Assembly (NCBI GenBank): GCA_028876585.1 | Contig: JAGWRL010000178.1 | Coordinates: 1 to 15,251 of the forward strand | Direction: 5' to 3' | Origin: Pseudomonadota bacterium | Lineage (GTDB): Bacteria > Pseudomonadota > Alphaproteobacteria > Rhizobiales > Beijerinckiaceae | DNA: 15,251 nt | Part shown: positions 1-9,235 of the stretch, in pieces | Layout: each line of letters opens with the position of its first letter | How positions within the stretch are numbered: the first letter of the stretch is position 1 | The notes under the pieces: generated by a model | The model's database searches: none | What the model was told of the DNA's origin: nothing | What the model saw: the letters and a program-made list of their open reading frames with translations, nothing else | Made by a program: the position numbers and the translations under genes

Positions 1-443
1 AATTCGGCCTTGGCGAGCGTCGCGCCGTCCGCCAGCGCCGCGAGCGCTTTCGCGCGCGCCGCGGTCGGCTTGGCAGGCGGCTTTCCCGTGAGCGCGTAGC
101 CGAGGCGCGGCGCGGCCGGCTCGGCGCGTTCGGGCGTGCGCAGCGCCATGCGCAGCACCGAACCGCGCGGGCTCAAGGTCCAGCGCGCGATCCAGTCGAC
201 GAAATCGCGCAACGGCGCGGCGACCGGCGGCACGGGCAATCTCGCCGTGACGGATTTGAGATTGCCGCCATCGCCCGACCGCGCCGCCCACACGACGCCG
301 AACGCCGTGCGCGTGCCCAAGGGCATGGCGACGACGTCGCCGGGCGCGAGCTTGAGTTCGGGCGGCGCGCGGTAGGAATAGGCGGTGTCGACCGCCACCG
401 GCGCCAGAATGTCGACGATGCCGGGAGGGCCGTCAGCCGCCAC
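1..443 (-). CDS. priA: Primosomal protein N' (PriA), N-terminal part, cut by window edge
   Basis: PriA is the superfamily 2 helicase that restarts stalled replication forks by loading the primosome. Only the first 147 codons are present; the helicase and zinc-binding parts lie beyond the left edge. The visible part reads MAADGPPGIVDILAPVAVDT followed by YSYRAPP, then a stretch with APGDVVAMPLGTR and GVVWAA. This is the usual PriA N-terminal 3'-DNA-binding domain pattern (pro-x-aliphatic strand, then a PGD-xV-xVPLG-like turn). The start is GTG at 443; an in-frame stop at 464-462 and no other start codon between make it the only choice. It overlaps the end of nudC by 11 bases in another frame, which suggests co-transcription and coupled translation. 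Recognition rests on the N-terminal domain only; the Walker motifs are not in view. Confidence 0.8.
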   Translation of the reverse strand, partial: MAADGPPGIVDILAPVAVDTAYSYRAPPELKLAPGDVVAMPLGTRTAFGVVWAARSGDGGNLKSVTARLPVPPVAAPLRDFVDWIARWTLSPRGSVLRMALRTPERAEPAAPRLGYALTGKPPAKPTAARAKALAALADGATLAKAE

Positions 444-1422
444 GCGCGTGCAGCCAGAATTTCAGCAGATGATGCGCGATCGCCATTTTGTTGGGCGCGG
501 CTATGCCTTGCGGGTGGCGCTTCTCGAACATGGCGCGCACCTCCTCGCGCTCGAACCAGCGCGCGTCCTCCAGCTCCTCGCCGTCGACGACGATGTCGCG
601 CGTGACGGCGCGGGCGAGGCAGCCGATCATCAGCGAGGCGGGGAACGGCCAGGGCTGCGAGGCGACATAGCGCACCTCGTCGCAGACGATGCCGCTCTCC
701 TCGTGAATCTCGCGCCGCACCGCCTCCTCGATCGTCTCGCCGGGTTCGAGGAAACCGGCGAGCGACGAATACATGCCCTTGGGAAAGCGCGGCTGGCGGC
801 CGAGCAGGCAGCGCTCGCCGTCGACGCACAGCATGATCACGACGGGGTCGGTGCGCGGGAAATGCTGGGTTTTGCAGGCGTCGCATTCGCGCCGCCAGCC
901 CGCCGCCGCAACCCGCGAAGGCGCGCCGCAGGCGGCGCAGAAGCTGTGCCGCGCGTGCCAGTGCGCGATCGCTTTGGCCTGACCCAGGATCGCGACCTCA
1001 TCCGGCGCGACGAGGCCCTGGAGCGCGATGGTGCGCAGATCGACCGGCTCCAGTTCGGGCCGGCCGGGCAGCGCCAGCACGCGCCGGTCGAGGAAGCCGT
1101 CGCTGTGATCGGCTTGCAGTTCGACAGCCGAATCGGGCAGCATCGCGCAGAAATAGGGTGCGCCGTCGCGGTCGCGGCCGAGCAGGATTTCGAGCTGCGC
1201 CGGCCCAAGCTGTTGGGCCAGCGACAGCGGCCAGAACGGCGCGCGCGTCTCGCGGTCGAGGATGGGCATGTCGCGCGCGATCAGGGCGAAGCGGGCGTCG
1301 GGGCGGGCGCGCAGGCCGGCGACGAAGCCGGCGTCGTCGCGCTGGGCCGAAACCCGGTCGAGCGCCGCGCCGGCGAAGGCGAAGCCGAACGGCCGGGTTG
1401 TCTCGAAAAAGGCGTCTTTCAT
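433..1422 (-). CDS. nudC: NADH pyrophosphatase (NudC family Nudix hydrolase)
   Basis: NudC proteins split NAD(H) to NMN(H) and AMP and can remove NAD caps from RNA 5' ends; they act in the cytoplasm. The 329-residue protein has the full family layout: a variable N-terminal domain (about 1-150), a zinc ribbon with CxxC pairs at C162/C165 and C180/C183, and a Nudix domain. The Nudix box is complete at 223-245 (G223, E229, R237-E238, E241-E242, G244). It is followed by SQPWPFPAS at 255-263, the signature that separates NADH pyrophosphatases from other Nudix enzymes. The length is longer than E. coli NudC (about 257) and normal for alphaproteobacterial forms with the extra N-terminal domain. The ATG at 1422 follows a G-rich stretch. 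It is divergent from yejA and overlaps priA downstream. Confidence 0.95.
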   Translation of the reverse strand: MKDAFFETTRPFGFAFAGAALDRVSAQRDDAGFVAGLRARPDARFALIARDMPILDRETRAPFWPLSLAQQLGPAQLEILLGRDRDGAPYFCAMLPDSAVELQADHSDGFLDRRVLALPGRPELEPVDLRTIALQGLVAPDEVAILGQAKAIAHWHARHSFCAACGAPSRVAAAGWRRECDACKTQHFPRTDPVVIMLCVDGERCLLGRQPRFPKGMYSSLAGFLEPGETIEEAVRREIHEESGIVCDEVRYVASQPWPFPASLMIGCLARAVTRDIVVDGEELEDARWFEREEVRAMFEKRHPQGIAAPNKMAIAHHLLKFWLHARGG

Positions 1423-1459
1423 CGTTCAACCCCCGACTGGTCAAGCCTGCTCAGGACGG

Positions 1460-1488
1460 ATTAGCATTGGCGGGCTCTGAGTCGGCAA
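1460..1488 (-). promoter_or_regulatory. Candidate sigma-70-type promoter for nudC-priA
   Basis: Read on the minus strand, TTGCCG (1488-1483) and GCTAAT (1465-1460) are separated by 17 bases. Each hexamer matches four of six consensus positions. Transcription would begin near 1453, giving a leader of about 30 bases before the nudC ATG at 1422. This is the only well-spaced pair I saw in the 85-base divergent gap. I found no equally good plus-strand promoter for yejA. Consensus matching in GC-rich DNA is weak evidence. Confidence 0.3.
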
Positions 1489-1507
1489 GAAAAAGAGAGT
1501 GACGGCT

Positions 1508-3352
1508 GTGCGCATAACGAGACGCAACGCGCTGCAAGGCGTCGCCGCCGTGCTGGCGGTCGGCCTGCCGCGAGCGGGCGCGCAGGAGGCGGAGACGCAC
1601 GGGCTTTCGGCGTTCGGCGATCTGGCGCTGCCGCCCGATTTCAAATTCTTCGCTTATGTCAACCCGCAGGCGCCCAAGGGCGGGCGGTTGTCGTTGCAGA
1701 TCACCAACACGACCGGCAACCAGAATTTCGAGACCTTCGACACGCTCAACGTGTTCTCCAAGCGCGGCAATGGCGCGGCGGGCATGACGGAGACGTTCGA
1801 CACGCTGATGGCGGGCAACGGCGACGAGCCGGATTCGGTCTACGGGCTGCTGGCGCAATCCGTCCGCATCAGCGCCGACAAGCTGCAATATCGCTTCAAG
1901 CTGCGCGGCGAGGCGAAATTCGCCGACGGCTCGCGCGTCACCGCCGCCGATGTCGCGTTCTCGCTCAACACGCTGAAGCAGAAGGGCCATCCCGTCTTCG
2001 CGATCCTGCTGCGCGAGATGGAGGCCGCCAGCGCCGAAGGCGACGACGTGGCGCTGGTGACATTCGTCAAAGGGCGCGGCCGCGACGCGCATCTGATCGT
2101 CGCGGGAATGCCGATCCTGTCGGCGCAATGGTGGAAGGGCCGCGATTTCGACGCGCCGACGCTGGAGGCGCCGCTCGGCTCGGGCGCCTATAAGGTGGCG
2201 AAATTCGAGCAGGGCCGCTTCATCGAATTCGCCCGCGACGAGAATTACTGGGGCCGCGACCTGCCGGTCAATGTCGGGCAAAACAATTTCGCGACCTTGC
2301 GCTACGAATATTATCGCGAGCGGCAGGTCGCGTTCGAGGCGTTCAAATCCGGCGCGATCAACTTTCATCAGGAGTTCACCTCGCGCACCTGGGCGACCGG
2401 CTATGATTTTCCCGCGCTCAACGAAGGCCGCGTCATCAAGGAGACGCTGCACAGCGGCGCGCCGAGCCAGATGCAGGCGTGGTATTTCAACCTGCGCCGC
2501 CCCGTGTTCGCCGATCCGCGCATCCGCGAGGCGATCACTTTGTGCTTCGATTTCGAATGGACCAACAAGAATGTGATGTTCTCATCTTACAAGCGGGTGA
2601 CGTCGCATTTCCAGAACACCGCGATGGAGGCGAAGGGCAAGCCGGGCGAGGCGGAGCTGAAGCTGCTGGAGCCGTGGCGCGGCAAGGTTCCCGACGAAGT
2701 GTTCGGCGAGCCTTATCTGCCGCCGGTCTCCGACGGTTCGGGCAACGACCGCGCGCTGCTGAAGCGGGCCTATGACTTGTTGCTGGCGGCCGGCTGCAAG
2801 CGCGACGGCGCGCAACTGAAGCTGCCGAGCGGCGAGCCGCTGGCGTTCGAGTTCCTCGATTCCTCGGAGCTGTTTCAGCCGCATATCTCGCCGTGGCGGC
2901 AGAACATGAAGAAGCTCGGCATCGACGCGCGCTCGCGCGTGGTCGATTCGGCGCAGTACAAGGCCCGCGTCGACGCGTTCGATTTCGACATAACGGCGCT
3001 CAACATGAGCGGCAGCGAGACGCCGGGCACCGGCCTGATCAACGAGATGGCGTCGTCGTCGGCCGATATTCCCGCCTCGCGCAATCTCGCCGGCGTCAAG
3101 AGCGCCGCGATCGACGCGCTGGTGCAGCGCGCGGTCGAGGCGGCGACGCGCGAGGAACTGACGACCGCCTGCCGCTGCATCGACCGGCTGTGGCGGGCCG
3201 GGCGCTACTGGATGCCGGCGTGGTACACCGACGCTTTCCGCGTCGCCCATTGGGACGTGTTCTCGCGGCCCGAGCGCCAGCCCAAGCTCGGCGTCGGCGC
3301 GCCGGGCACGTGGTGGTGGGACGCCGCCAAGGCGAAGAAGATCGGGCTGTGA
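1508..3352 (+). CDS. yejA: YejA-type periplasmic peptide-binding protein of an ABC importer
   Basis: This is a family 5 extracellular solute-binding protein of the YejA type, which captures oligopeptides (and, in enterobacteria, the peptide-nucleotide microcin C) in the periplasm for YejBEF. The 614-residue product begins [10 protein letters not shown], a hydrophobic stretch and an AGA-Q cleavage-like site near residue 25; the TRRNAL motif would suit a Tat or Sec signal. Family landmarks are [15 protein letters not shown] (31-45), [10 protein letters not shown] (50-59) and two FDTL motifs near 77 and 97. Length is close to E. coli YejA (about 604). I chose GTG at 1508 because AAGAGAG (1493-1499) lies 8 bases upstream; the GTG at 1499 would itself overlap that element but remains possible and would add three residues. 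It is the first gene of the yej run. Confidence 0.92.
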   Translation: MRITRRNALQGVAAVLAVGLPRAGAQEAETHGLSAFGDLALPPDFKFFAYVNPQAPKGGRLSLQITNTTGNQNFETFDTLNVFSKRGNGAAGMTETFDTLMAGNGDEPDSVYGLLAQSVRISADKLQYRFKLRGEAKFADGSRVTAADVAFSLNTLKQKGHPVFAILLREMEAASAEGDDVALVTFVKGRGRDAHLIVAGMPILSAQWWKGRDFDAPTLEAPLGSGAYKVAKFEQGRFIEFARDENYWGRDLPVNVGQNNFATLRYEYYRERQVAFEAFKSGAINFHQEFTSRTWATGYDFPALNEGRVIKETLHSGAPSQMQAWYFNLRRPVFADPRIREAITLCFDFEWTNKNVMFSSYKRVTSHFQNTAMEAKGKPGEAELKLLEPWRGKVPDEVFGEPYLPPVSDGSGNDRALLKRAYDLLLAAGCKRDGAQLKLPSGEPLAFEFLDSSELFQPHISPWRQNMKKLGIDARSRVVDSAQYKARVDAFDFDITALNMSGSETPGTGLINEMASSSADIPASRNLAGVKSAAIDALVQRAVEAATREELTTACRCIDRLWRAGRYWMPAWYTDAFRVAHWDVFSRPERQPKLGVGAPGTWWWDAAKAKKIGL

Positions 3353-3353
3353 T

Positions 3354-4424
3354 GTGCTGAGCTATCTCGCCCGCCGCCTGCTGCTGATGATCCCGACGCT
3401 GTTCGGCGTCATCCTCGTCTCCTTCGCGATCGTGCAGTTCGTGCCGGGCGGGCCGGTCGAGCGGGCGATCGCGCAATTGCAGAACGCCGACCAGAACGGC
3501 ACGCTCGGCGGCGCCAACGCCGGCGCGGTCGATGTCTCCTCGCGCTATCGCGGCGCGCAGGGGCTCGATCCGAAATTCATCAAGGAGCTGGAGAAGCAAT
3601 ACGGCTTCGACAAGCCGGCGTGGGAGCGGTTCGCGATTCTGGTGCGCGACTACGCCACCTTCAACCTCGGCCGCAGCTATTACCGCGCCGAGCCGGTGAC
3701 GCAGTTGATCCGCGAGAAGCTCCCGGTTTCGATGTCGCTCGGGCTGTGGATGACGCTGATCTCCTATTCGATCTCGATCCCGCTCGGCATCGCCAAGGCG
3801 GTGCGCGACGGCACGCGGTTCGACATGTGGACTTCCGCGCTCGTCATCGTCGGCTATGCGATCCCCAGTTTCCTGTTCGCGATCCTGCTGCTGACCCTGT
3901 TCGGCGGCGGCTCGTTCTGGGCATGGTTTCCGCTGCGCGGCCTCACCTCGGACAATTTCGCCGACCTCGACTGGCCGCATAAGATCCTCGATTATCTCTG
4001 GCACATCACGCTGCCGGTCGCCTCATTGGTGATCGGCTCGTTCGCCACCTCGACGTTGCTGACCAAGAACTCCTTCCTCGACGAAATCCGCAAGGCCTAT
4101 GTGCAGACGGCGCGGATGAAGGGACTGACTGAGCGGCAGGTGCTCTACGGCCATGTGTTCCGCAATGCGATGTTGATCGTGATCGCCGGCTTTCCCGGCG
4201 CCTTCGTCGGCGCGTTCTTCACCGGCTCACTGCTGATCGAGCGGGTGTTCACGCTCGACGGGCTCGGTTATCTCTCCTATGAATCGCTGATCAACCGCGA
4301 CTATCCCGTCGTGCTCGGCACTCTTTATATATTTGCGCTGGTCGGGCTGGTGGTCAACCTGATGTCCGACATCACCTATACGCTGATCGATCCGCGCATC
4401 GATTTCGAGACGCGCGAGGTTTGA
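3354..4424 (+). CDS. yejB: YejB-type ABC importer permease
   Basis: An inner-membrane permease of the DppB/OppB superfamily that pairs with YejE to form the channel. The 356-residue protein opens with [10 protein letters not shown] and a first membrane segment (about 9-29). A soluble loop containing [19 protein letters not shown] follows, then further membrane segments around 125-150, 160-185, 215-240, 270-295 and 318-340. The cytoplasmic EAA-type loop that docks on the ATPase is at about 244-270 ([16 protein letters not shown] with downstream HVFRNAM). The TM2-TM3 insert rich in N and G (about 41-60) is as in other YejB proteins. The GTG start at 3354 lies one base after the yejA stop; an ATG at 3352 is followed at once by a stop in its frame. 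Translation is probably coupled to yejA. Confidence 0.92.
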   Translation: MLSYLARRLLLMIPTLFGVILVSFAIVQFVPGGPVERAIAQLQNADQNGTLGGANAGAVDVSSRYRGAQGLDPKFIKELEKQYGFDKPAWERFAILVRDYATFNLGRSYYRAEPVTQLIREKLPVSMSLGLWMTLISYSISIPLGIAKAVRDGTRFDMWTSALVIVGYAIPSFLFAILLLTLFGGGSFWAWFPLRGLTSDNFADLDWPHKILDYLWHITLPVASLVIGSFATSTLLTKNSFLDEIRKAYVQTARMKGLTERQVLYGHVFRNAMLIVIAGFPGAFVGAFFTGSLLIERVFTLDGLGYLSYESLINRDYPVVLGTLYIFALVGLVVNLMSDITYTLIDPRIDFETREV

Positions 4425-4428
4425 GGCG

Positions 4429-5528
4429 TTGCAACTGTCGCCGCTCAACCGCCGCCGTCTGGCCAATTTCAAGCGCAACCGGCGCGGCTATGTCGCGTTC
4501 TGGGTGTTTCTGGTGATGTTCGTCGCGTCGATGGGCTCGGAGTTCATCTGCAACGACCGGCCGTTGTTCGTCTCCTACAAGGGCGAGTGGCTGTTTCCGG
4601 TGTTCGTCACCTATCCGGAAGACAAGTTCGGCGGCTTCGAGGCGATCACCGATTATCGCGATCCCGTGATTGCCAACGAGATCGAGGCGCACGGCTTCAT
4701 CATCTGGCCGCCGATCCGCTTCGCCAACAATACGACCAAGCTCGATCCGCCGACGCCGGTCCCCTCGCCGCCGACCTGGACGCTCAGTCAAGCCCAATGC
4801 AAGGCGGCGCTCGCCAAGCGCAAGCCGCCGGCGGACAGCGGGACTTGCCGCGATCTGGAGATGAACTGGCTCGGCACCGACGCCAACGGGCGCGACGTAG
4901 TGGCGCGGCTGTTCTACGGCTTCCGCATCTCGGTGCTGTTTGGGCTGATCCTGGCCGGCGTGTCCTCGGTGATTGGCGTGGCGGCGGGGGCGGTGCAGGG
5001 CTATTTCGGCGGCCGGGTCGATCTCATCATGCAGCGCGGCATCGAGATCTGGTCGTCGCTGCCGCAGCTTTACATCCTCATCATCCTGTCGGCGATGCTG
5101 TCCCCCAGCTTCGGCGTGCTGCTGGGCATTCTGCTGTTGTTCTCCTGGGTCAGCCTGGTGCATGTCGTGCGCGCGGAATTCTTGCGCGCGCGCAATTTCG
5201 AGTATGTCAATGCGGCGCGCGCGCTGGGCCTGGGCGATTTCAAGATCATCGTCAAACATGTGCTGCCGAACGCGATGGTGGCGACGCTGACCTTCGCGCC
5301 CTTCATCGTCAATTCCTCGATCGGCGCGCTGACTTCGCTGGATTTCCTCGGGCTCGGCATGCCGCCGGGGTCGCCCTCGCTGGGCGAATTGCTGTTCGAG
5401 GGCAAGGACAACCTCTCCGCGCCCTGGCTGGCGCTGTCGGCCTTCTTCATCGTCGCCGTGCTGCTGTCGCTGCTGGTGTTCATTGGCGAGGCGGTGCGCG
5501 ACGCGTTCGATCCGCGAAAGACATTTGC

Positions 5529-5532
<4 letters not shown>
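4429..5532 (+). CDS. yejE: YejE-type ABC importer permease
   Basis: The second permease of the Yej importer, DppC/OppC superfamily, 367 residues. It has the N-terminal RRLANFKRNRRGYVAFW leader into the first membrane segment (about 20-40). A long periplasmic insertion (about 42-145) carries PPTPVPSPPTW and two cysteines (124, 140) that could form a disulfide. The NWLGTDANGRDVVAR motif (146-160) precedes the channel domain, and the EAA loop is at about 250-280 (RARNFEYVNAARALGL). The C-terminus DPRKTF is typical. The start is TTG at 4429, four bases after the yejB stop; GAGG elements at 4416-4419 and 4423-4426 lie close before it, the first with better spacing. No ATG or GTG lies near enough to compete without losing the conserved N-terminus. 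Confidence 0.92.
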
Positions 5533-7103
<1,571 letters not shown>

Positions 7104-7106
7104 GTC

Positions 7107-7113
7107 AAGGAGG
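7107..7113 (+). promoter_or_regulatory. Strong ribosome binding site deciding the deoB start
   Basis: AAGGAGG lies five bases before the TTG at 7119. It is the best Shine-Dalgarno in the six-gene run and supports the TTG start of the phosphopentomutase gene. It sits in the 15-base gap after yejF. Confidence 0.75.
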
Positions 7114-7118
7114 CCGCA

Positions 7119-8333
7119 TTGGCGCGTGGCATCATCATCGTGCTGGATTCCGCGGGCTGCGGCGGCGCCGCCGACGCCGTCGACTATGGCGACGAGGGCG
7201 CCGACACGCTCGGCCACATCGCGGAGGCCTGCGCGGCGGGGCGCGGCGACAAGCCGGGGCTGCGGCGCGGGCCGCTGGCGCTGCCCAACCTCGACCGGCT
7301 GGGGCTGGGTCTGGCGATGCACGCCTCGACCGGCCACAAGCCGCCGGGCTTCGCCTGCCATACGCCGACGGGGCAATGGGGCTACGGCGTCGAGACCTCG
7401 CGCGGCAAGGATACGCCGTCGGGCCATTGGGAGATCGCCGGCACGCCGGTCGAATTCGCCTGGGGCTATTTCCCGCTCAAGACGCCGACGTTTCCCCCCG
7501 ACCTGACGCGCGAATTGATCGCGCGGGCGCAGCTCACCGGAATTCTCGGCGATTGCCACGCGCCCGGCGTCGAGATCATCGAGCGGTTCGGCGAGGAGCA
7601 TCTGCGGACGCTGAAACCGATCTGCTACACCTCGGTCGATTCCGTGTTGCAGATCGCCGCGCATGAGGAGGCGTTCGGGCTGGAGCGGCTGTACGACGTC
7701 TGCCGCGTCGCGCGGACGTTATGTGATCCGCTCAACATCGGCCGGGTGATCGCGCGGCCGTTCCTGGGCGAGCGGCCGGGGCAATTCCAGCGCACGCCGC
7801 ATCGCAAGGATTTCTCGATGCCGCCGCTGCCCGGCAATCTGCTGGCGCGCGCCGGCGCGGCGGGGCGCGAGATCGTCAGCATCGGCAAGATCGGCGATAT
7901 TTTCGCCCATCGCGACACCGGGCTGGAGTTGAAGGGAAAGTCCAATTCCGAGCACGTCGATCTGACCTTGCGCGCCCTGCGCGAGACCGGCGACGGCGGC
8001 CTGATCTTCACCAATCTGGTCGATTTCGACACCGAATACGGCCATCGCCGCGACGTCGCGGGCTACGCCGCCTGTCTGGAGGCGTTCGACGCGCGCCTGC
8101 CGCAGATTCAATCAACGCTGCGCTCAGGCGATTTCTGCGTCGTCACCGCCGATCACGGCAACGATCCGACCTGGCGCGGCTATGACCACACGCGCGAACA
8201 TGCGCCCATCCTCGCCTTCGGCGACGCACCGCCGGGGCCGATCGGCGAGCGGCCGACCTTCGCCGACATCGCCGAGACGGTGGCGGCCAAGATCGGGCTG
8301 CCGCGCGGGCCGCGCGGGACGAGTTGGTTGTGA
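7119..8333 (+). CDS. deoB: Phosphopentomutase (DeoB family)
   Basis: DeoB interconverts ribose (or deoxyribose) 1-phosphate and 5-phosphate, linking nucleoside salvage to the pentose phosphate pathway. It is a cytoplasmic metalloenzyme of the alkaline phosphatase superfamily. The 404-residue protein has [16 protein letters not shown] (D10, metal), PNLDRLG (56-62), KDTPSGHWE (97-105; T99 is the expected phosphorylated residue), and [14 protein letters not shown] (171-184). The metal-binding clusters are [12 protein letters not shown] (D304, H309) and [19 protein letters not shown] (D345, H346, H357). All expected metal ligands are present, so the enzyme should be active. The start is TTG at 7119 after a strong Shine-Dalgarno. 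It is in the same run as yejABEF and overlaps the following HIT gene by four bases. Confidence 0.95.
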   Translation: MARGIIIVLDSAGCGGAADAVDYGDEGADTLGHIAEACAAGRGDKPGLRRGPLALPNLDRLGLGLAMHASTGHKPPGFACHTPTGQWGYGVETSRGKDTPSGHWEIAGTPVEFAWGYFPLKTPTFPPDLTRELIARAQLTGILGDCHAPGVEIIERFGEEHLRTLKPICYTSVDSVLQIAAHEEAFGLERLYDVCRVARTLCDPLNIGRVIARPFLGERPGQFQRTPHRKDFSMPPLPGNLLARAGAAGREIVSIGKIGDIFAHRDTGLELKGKSNSEHVDLTLRALRETGDGGLIFTNLVDFDTEYGHRRDVAGYAACLEAFDARLPQIQSTLRSGDFCVVTADHGNDPTWRGYDHTREHAPILAFGDAPPGPIGERPTFADIAETVAAKIGLPRGPRGTSWL

Positions 8334-8740
8334 GCTTCGCGCTCGACCCGCGCCTGAGCGCCGACACGCGCGAGATCGGCGACCTCGCGCTGTCGCGCGC
8401 GCTGTTGATGAACGACGCGCGCTACCCCTGGATCATCCTGGTGCCCCGCCGCGCCGGCCTCACCGAGATCACCGATCTCGACGCGGCCGGGCGCGCGGTC
8501 TGGATGGAGGAGATGGCGCGGGCCGCGCAAATCCTGCGCGCGCTCCCGGAGGTTGAGAAGATCAACCTCGGCGCGCTCGGGAACGTGGTGCGTCAGTTGC
8601 ACGGGCATGTCGTGGGCAGGCGGGCCGGCGACGCCGCGTGGCCGGGGCCGGTGTGGGGCGCGGGGCCCGCGCTTGCCTACGACGCCGCCCAACTCGAAGA
8701 CCGGTTGGGCTGGCTGAGGAACAGCTTTGGCCTGACCTGA
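8330..8740 (+). CDS. HIT-family (histidine triad) nucleotide hydrolase
   Basis: HIT proteins hydrolyse or transfer nucleotidyl groups from phosphoramidates and dinucleoside polyphosphates. This 136-residue protein has the triad region as [14 protein letters not shown]89, H91, H93. The first His of the canonical HxHxHxx is Gln, while the central His (H91), which is the nucleophile in this superfamily, is retained. The Q-L-H-x-H form followed by AAWPGPVWG (102-110) is what I recall for a proteobacterial HIT subgroup; exact substrates are not known to me. [14 protein letters not shown] (37-50) is the usual HIT strand-turn segment. I chose GTG at 8330, overlapping the deoB stop as GTGA; a TTG at 8324 would add two residues. 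It is the last gene of the yej-deoB run and ends six bases from a convergent gene. Confidence 0.88.
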   Translation: MSFALDPRLSADTREIGDLALSRALLMNDARYPWIILVPRRAGLTEITDLDAAGRAVWMEEMARAAQILRALPEVEKINLGALGNVVRQLHGHVVGRRAGDAAWPGPVWGAGPALAYDAAQLEDRLGWLRNSFGLT

Positions 8741-8746
8741 GTTGGA

Positions 8747-9076
8747 TCAGGCTTTCTTGGCGGCCTTCTTGGCGGCCTTCTTCGGCGCGGCTTTCTTCAC
8801 CGCCGCCTTCTTCGGGGCCGCCTTCTTGGCCGCCGCCTTCTTCGGCGCAGCTTTGGCGACCGCCTTGGCGGGCTTGGCCTTCGCCGCGGCGCGGCCGCGC
8901 GTGGTGTTGAGCGAGACGCCGAGCGCGGTCGCCTTCTGGCGGGTCGCGCCTTCGGTGCGCTTCAGGGCCTTGGCGATCGCCGAAGCCGGCTCCTTGCGCG
9001 CCATCGACTTCAGCATCTTGACGTCTTCCGGCGCCCAGGGGCGTCGCGACGAGGCGGATTTGGGGGCTTTGGCCAC
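8747..9076 (-). CDS. Small HTH/SANT-like DNA-binding protein with histone H1-like lysine-alanine tail
   Basis: A 109-residue basic protein. Residues 11-56 (RRPWAPEDVKMLKSMARK through KALKRTEGATRQKATALGVSL) look like a three-helix SANT/Myb-like or GcrA-like DNA-binding fold, with W14 and L22 as likely core residues. Residues 60-109 are almost only K, A, P and V, with KKAAPKKAA units as in histone H1 tails and bacterial H1-like (Hc1/AlgP-type) proteins. The tail should be disordered and bind DNA without strict sequence choice. The start is GTG at 9076 with GGAG (9085-9082) five bases upstream; a start at 9151 would add 25 residues that match nothing conserved. A role as a nucleoid protein or regulator is inference. 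Its upstream region is unusually repeat-rich. Confidence 0.85.
   Translation of the reverse strand: MAKAPKSASSRRPWAPEDVKMLKSMARKEPASAIAKALKRTEGATRQKATALGVSLNTTRGRAAAKAKPAKAVAKAAPKKAAAKKAAPKKAAVKKAAPKKAAKKAAKKA
8750..8880 (-). repeat. Imperfect coding repeats of the lysine-alanine tail
   Basis: The plus strand shows many near-copies of CTTCTTGGCGGC or CTTCTTCGGCGC, spaced at multiples of three bases. They encode repeated AAKKAAPKKAA on the minus strand. The pattern is a low-complexity protein tail, prone to slippage changes in copy number. Confidence 0.8.
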
Positions 9077-9095
9077 GTTGTCTCCATATGAGCAA

Positions 9096-9115
9096 CGGGC
9101 CCATTTGACGGCCCG
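9096..9115 (-). promoter_or_regulatory. Hairpin in the leader of the H1-like gene
   Basis: Six-base arms CGGGCC (9096-9101) and GGCCCG (9110-9115) flank an 8-base loop. The stem would form in the 5' leader about ten bases before the Shine-Dalgarno of the minus-strand gene starting at 9076. No T-run follows, so it is not an intrinsic terminator. A translational role is only possible. Confidence 0.3.
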
Positions 9116-9141
9116 CCTGATTCGTTGAACATAAAACTTTG

Positions 9142-9154
9142 GGCTTGACAAGCC
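9142..9154. repeat. 13-base palindrome upstream of the H1-like gene
   Basis: GGCTTG (9142-9147) and CAAGCC (9149-9154) form a perfect inverted repeat around a single A. It abuts the larger inverted repeat that begins at 9155. Odd-centred short palindromes like this are typical protein operators. Confidence 0.6.
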
Positions 9155-9188
9155 TTTGTTTCACAAACAGCGTTGTTTGTGAAACAAA
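9155..9188. repeat. Perfect 15-base inverted repeat, likely operator
   Basis: The arms TTTGTTTCACAAACA (9155-9169) and TGTTTGTGAAACAAA (9174-9188) are exact reverse complements around a 4-base centre (GCGT). The stem is mostly A/T in a strongly GC-rich window, and no T-run follows on either strand, so a dimeric or tetrameric regulator site fits better than a terminator. It lies about 80-110 bases upstream of the minus-strand GTG at 9076 and about 48 bases past the stop of the upstream MBL-fold gene. Each arm also contains a smaller TGTTT/AAACA-type symmetry. The binding protein is unknown. Confidence 0.65.
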
Positions 9189-9200
9189 CAAGAAACAAAC
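9181..9200. repeat. 9-base direct repeat, one helical turn apart
   Basis: GAAACAAAC occurs at 9181-9189 and again at 9192-9200, an 11-base period. The first copy is part of the right arm of the larger inverted repeat; the second extends the motif outward. The spacing puts both copies on the same face of the helix. Confidence 0.55.
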
Positions 9201-9235
9201 CGCCCCGATTTCCTGTTTTTTAACGCCACGCCCGC

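Noticed and set aside
385..1464. Long plus-strand open frame (359 codons) opposite nudC
   Set aside because: It is the antisense shadow of a clear NudC protein; its translation is Ala/Arg/Gly-rich with no domain pattern.
4587..5528. Apparent 314-codon N-terminal extension of yejF
   Set aside because: The frame is open only because of GC bias; it overlaps yejE out of frame and shows no ABC similarity. YejF of normal length starts at 5529.
8750..8880. Regularly spaced repeats that could suggest a CRISPR-like or satellite array
   Set aside because: Period is a multiple of three with no unique spacers, and the minus strand encodes a simple K/A/P tail.
9155..9188. The 15-base inverted repeat as an intrinsic terminator
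   Set aside because: The stem is A/T-rich and neither strand has a T-run after it.
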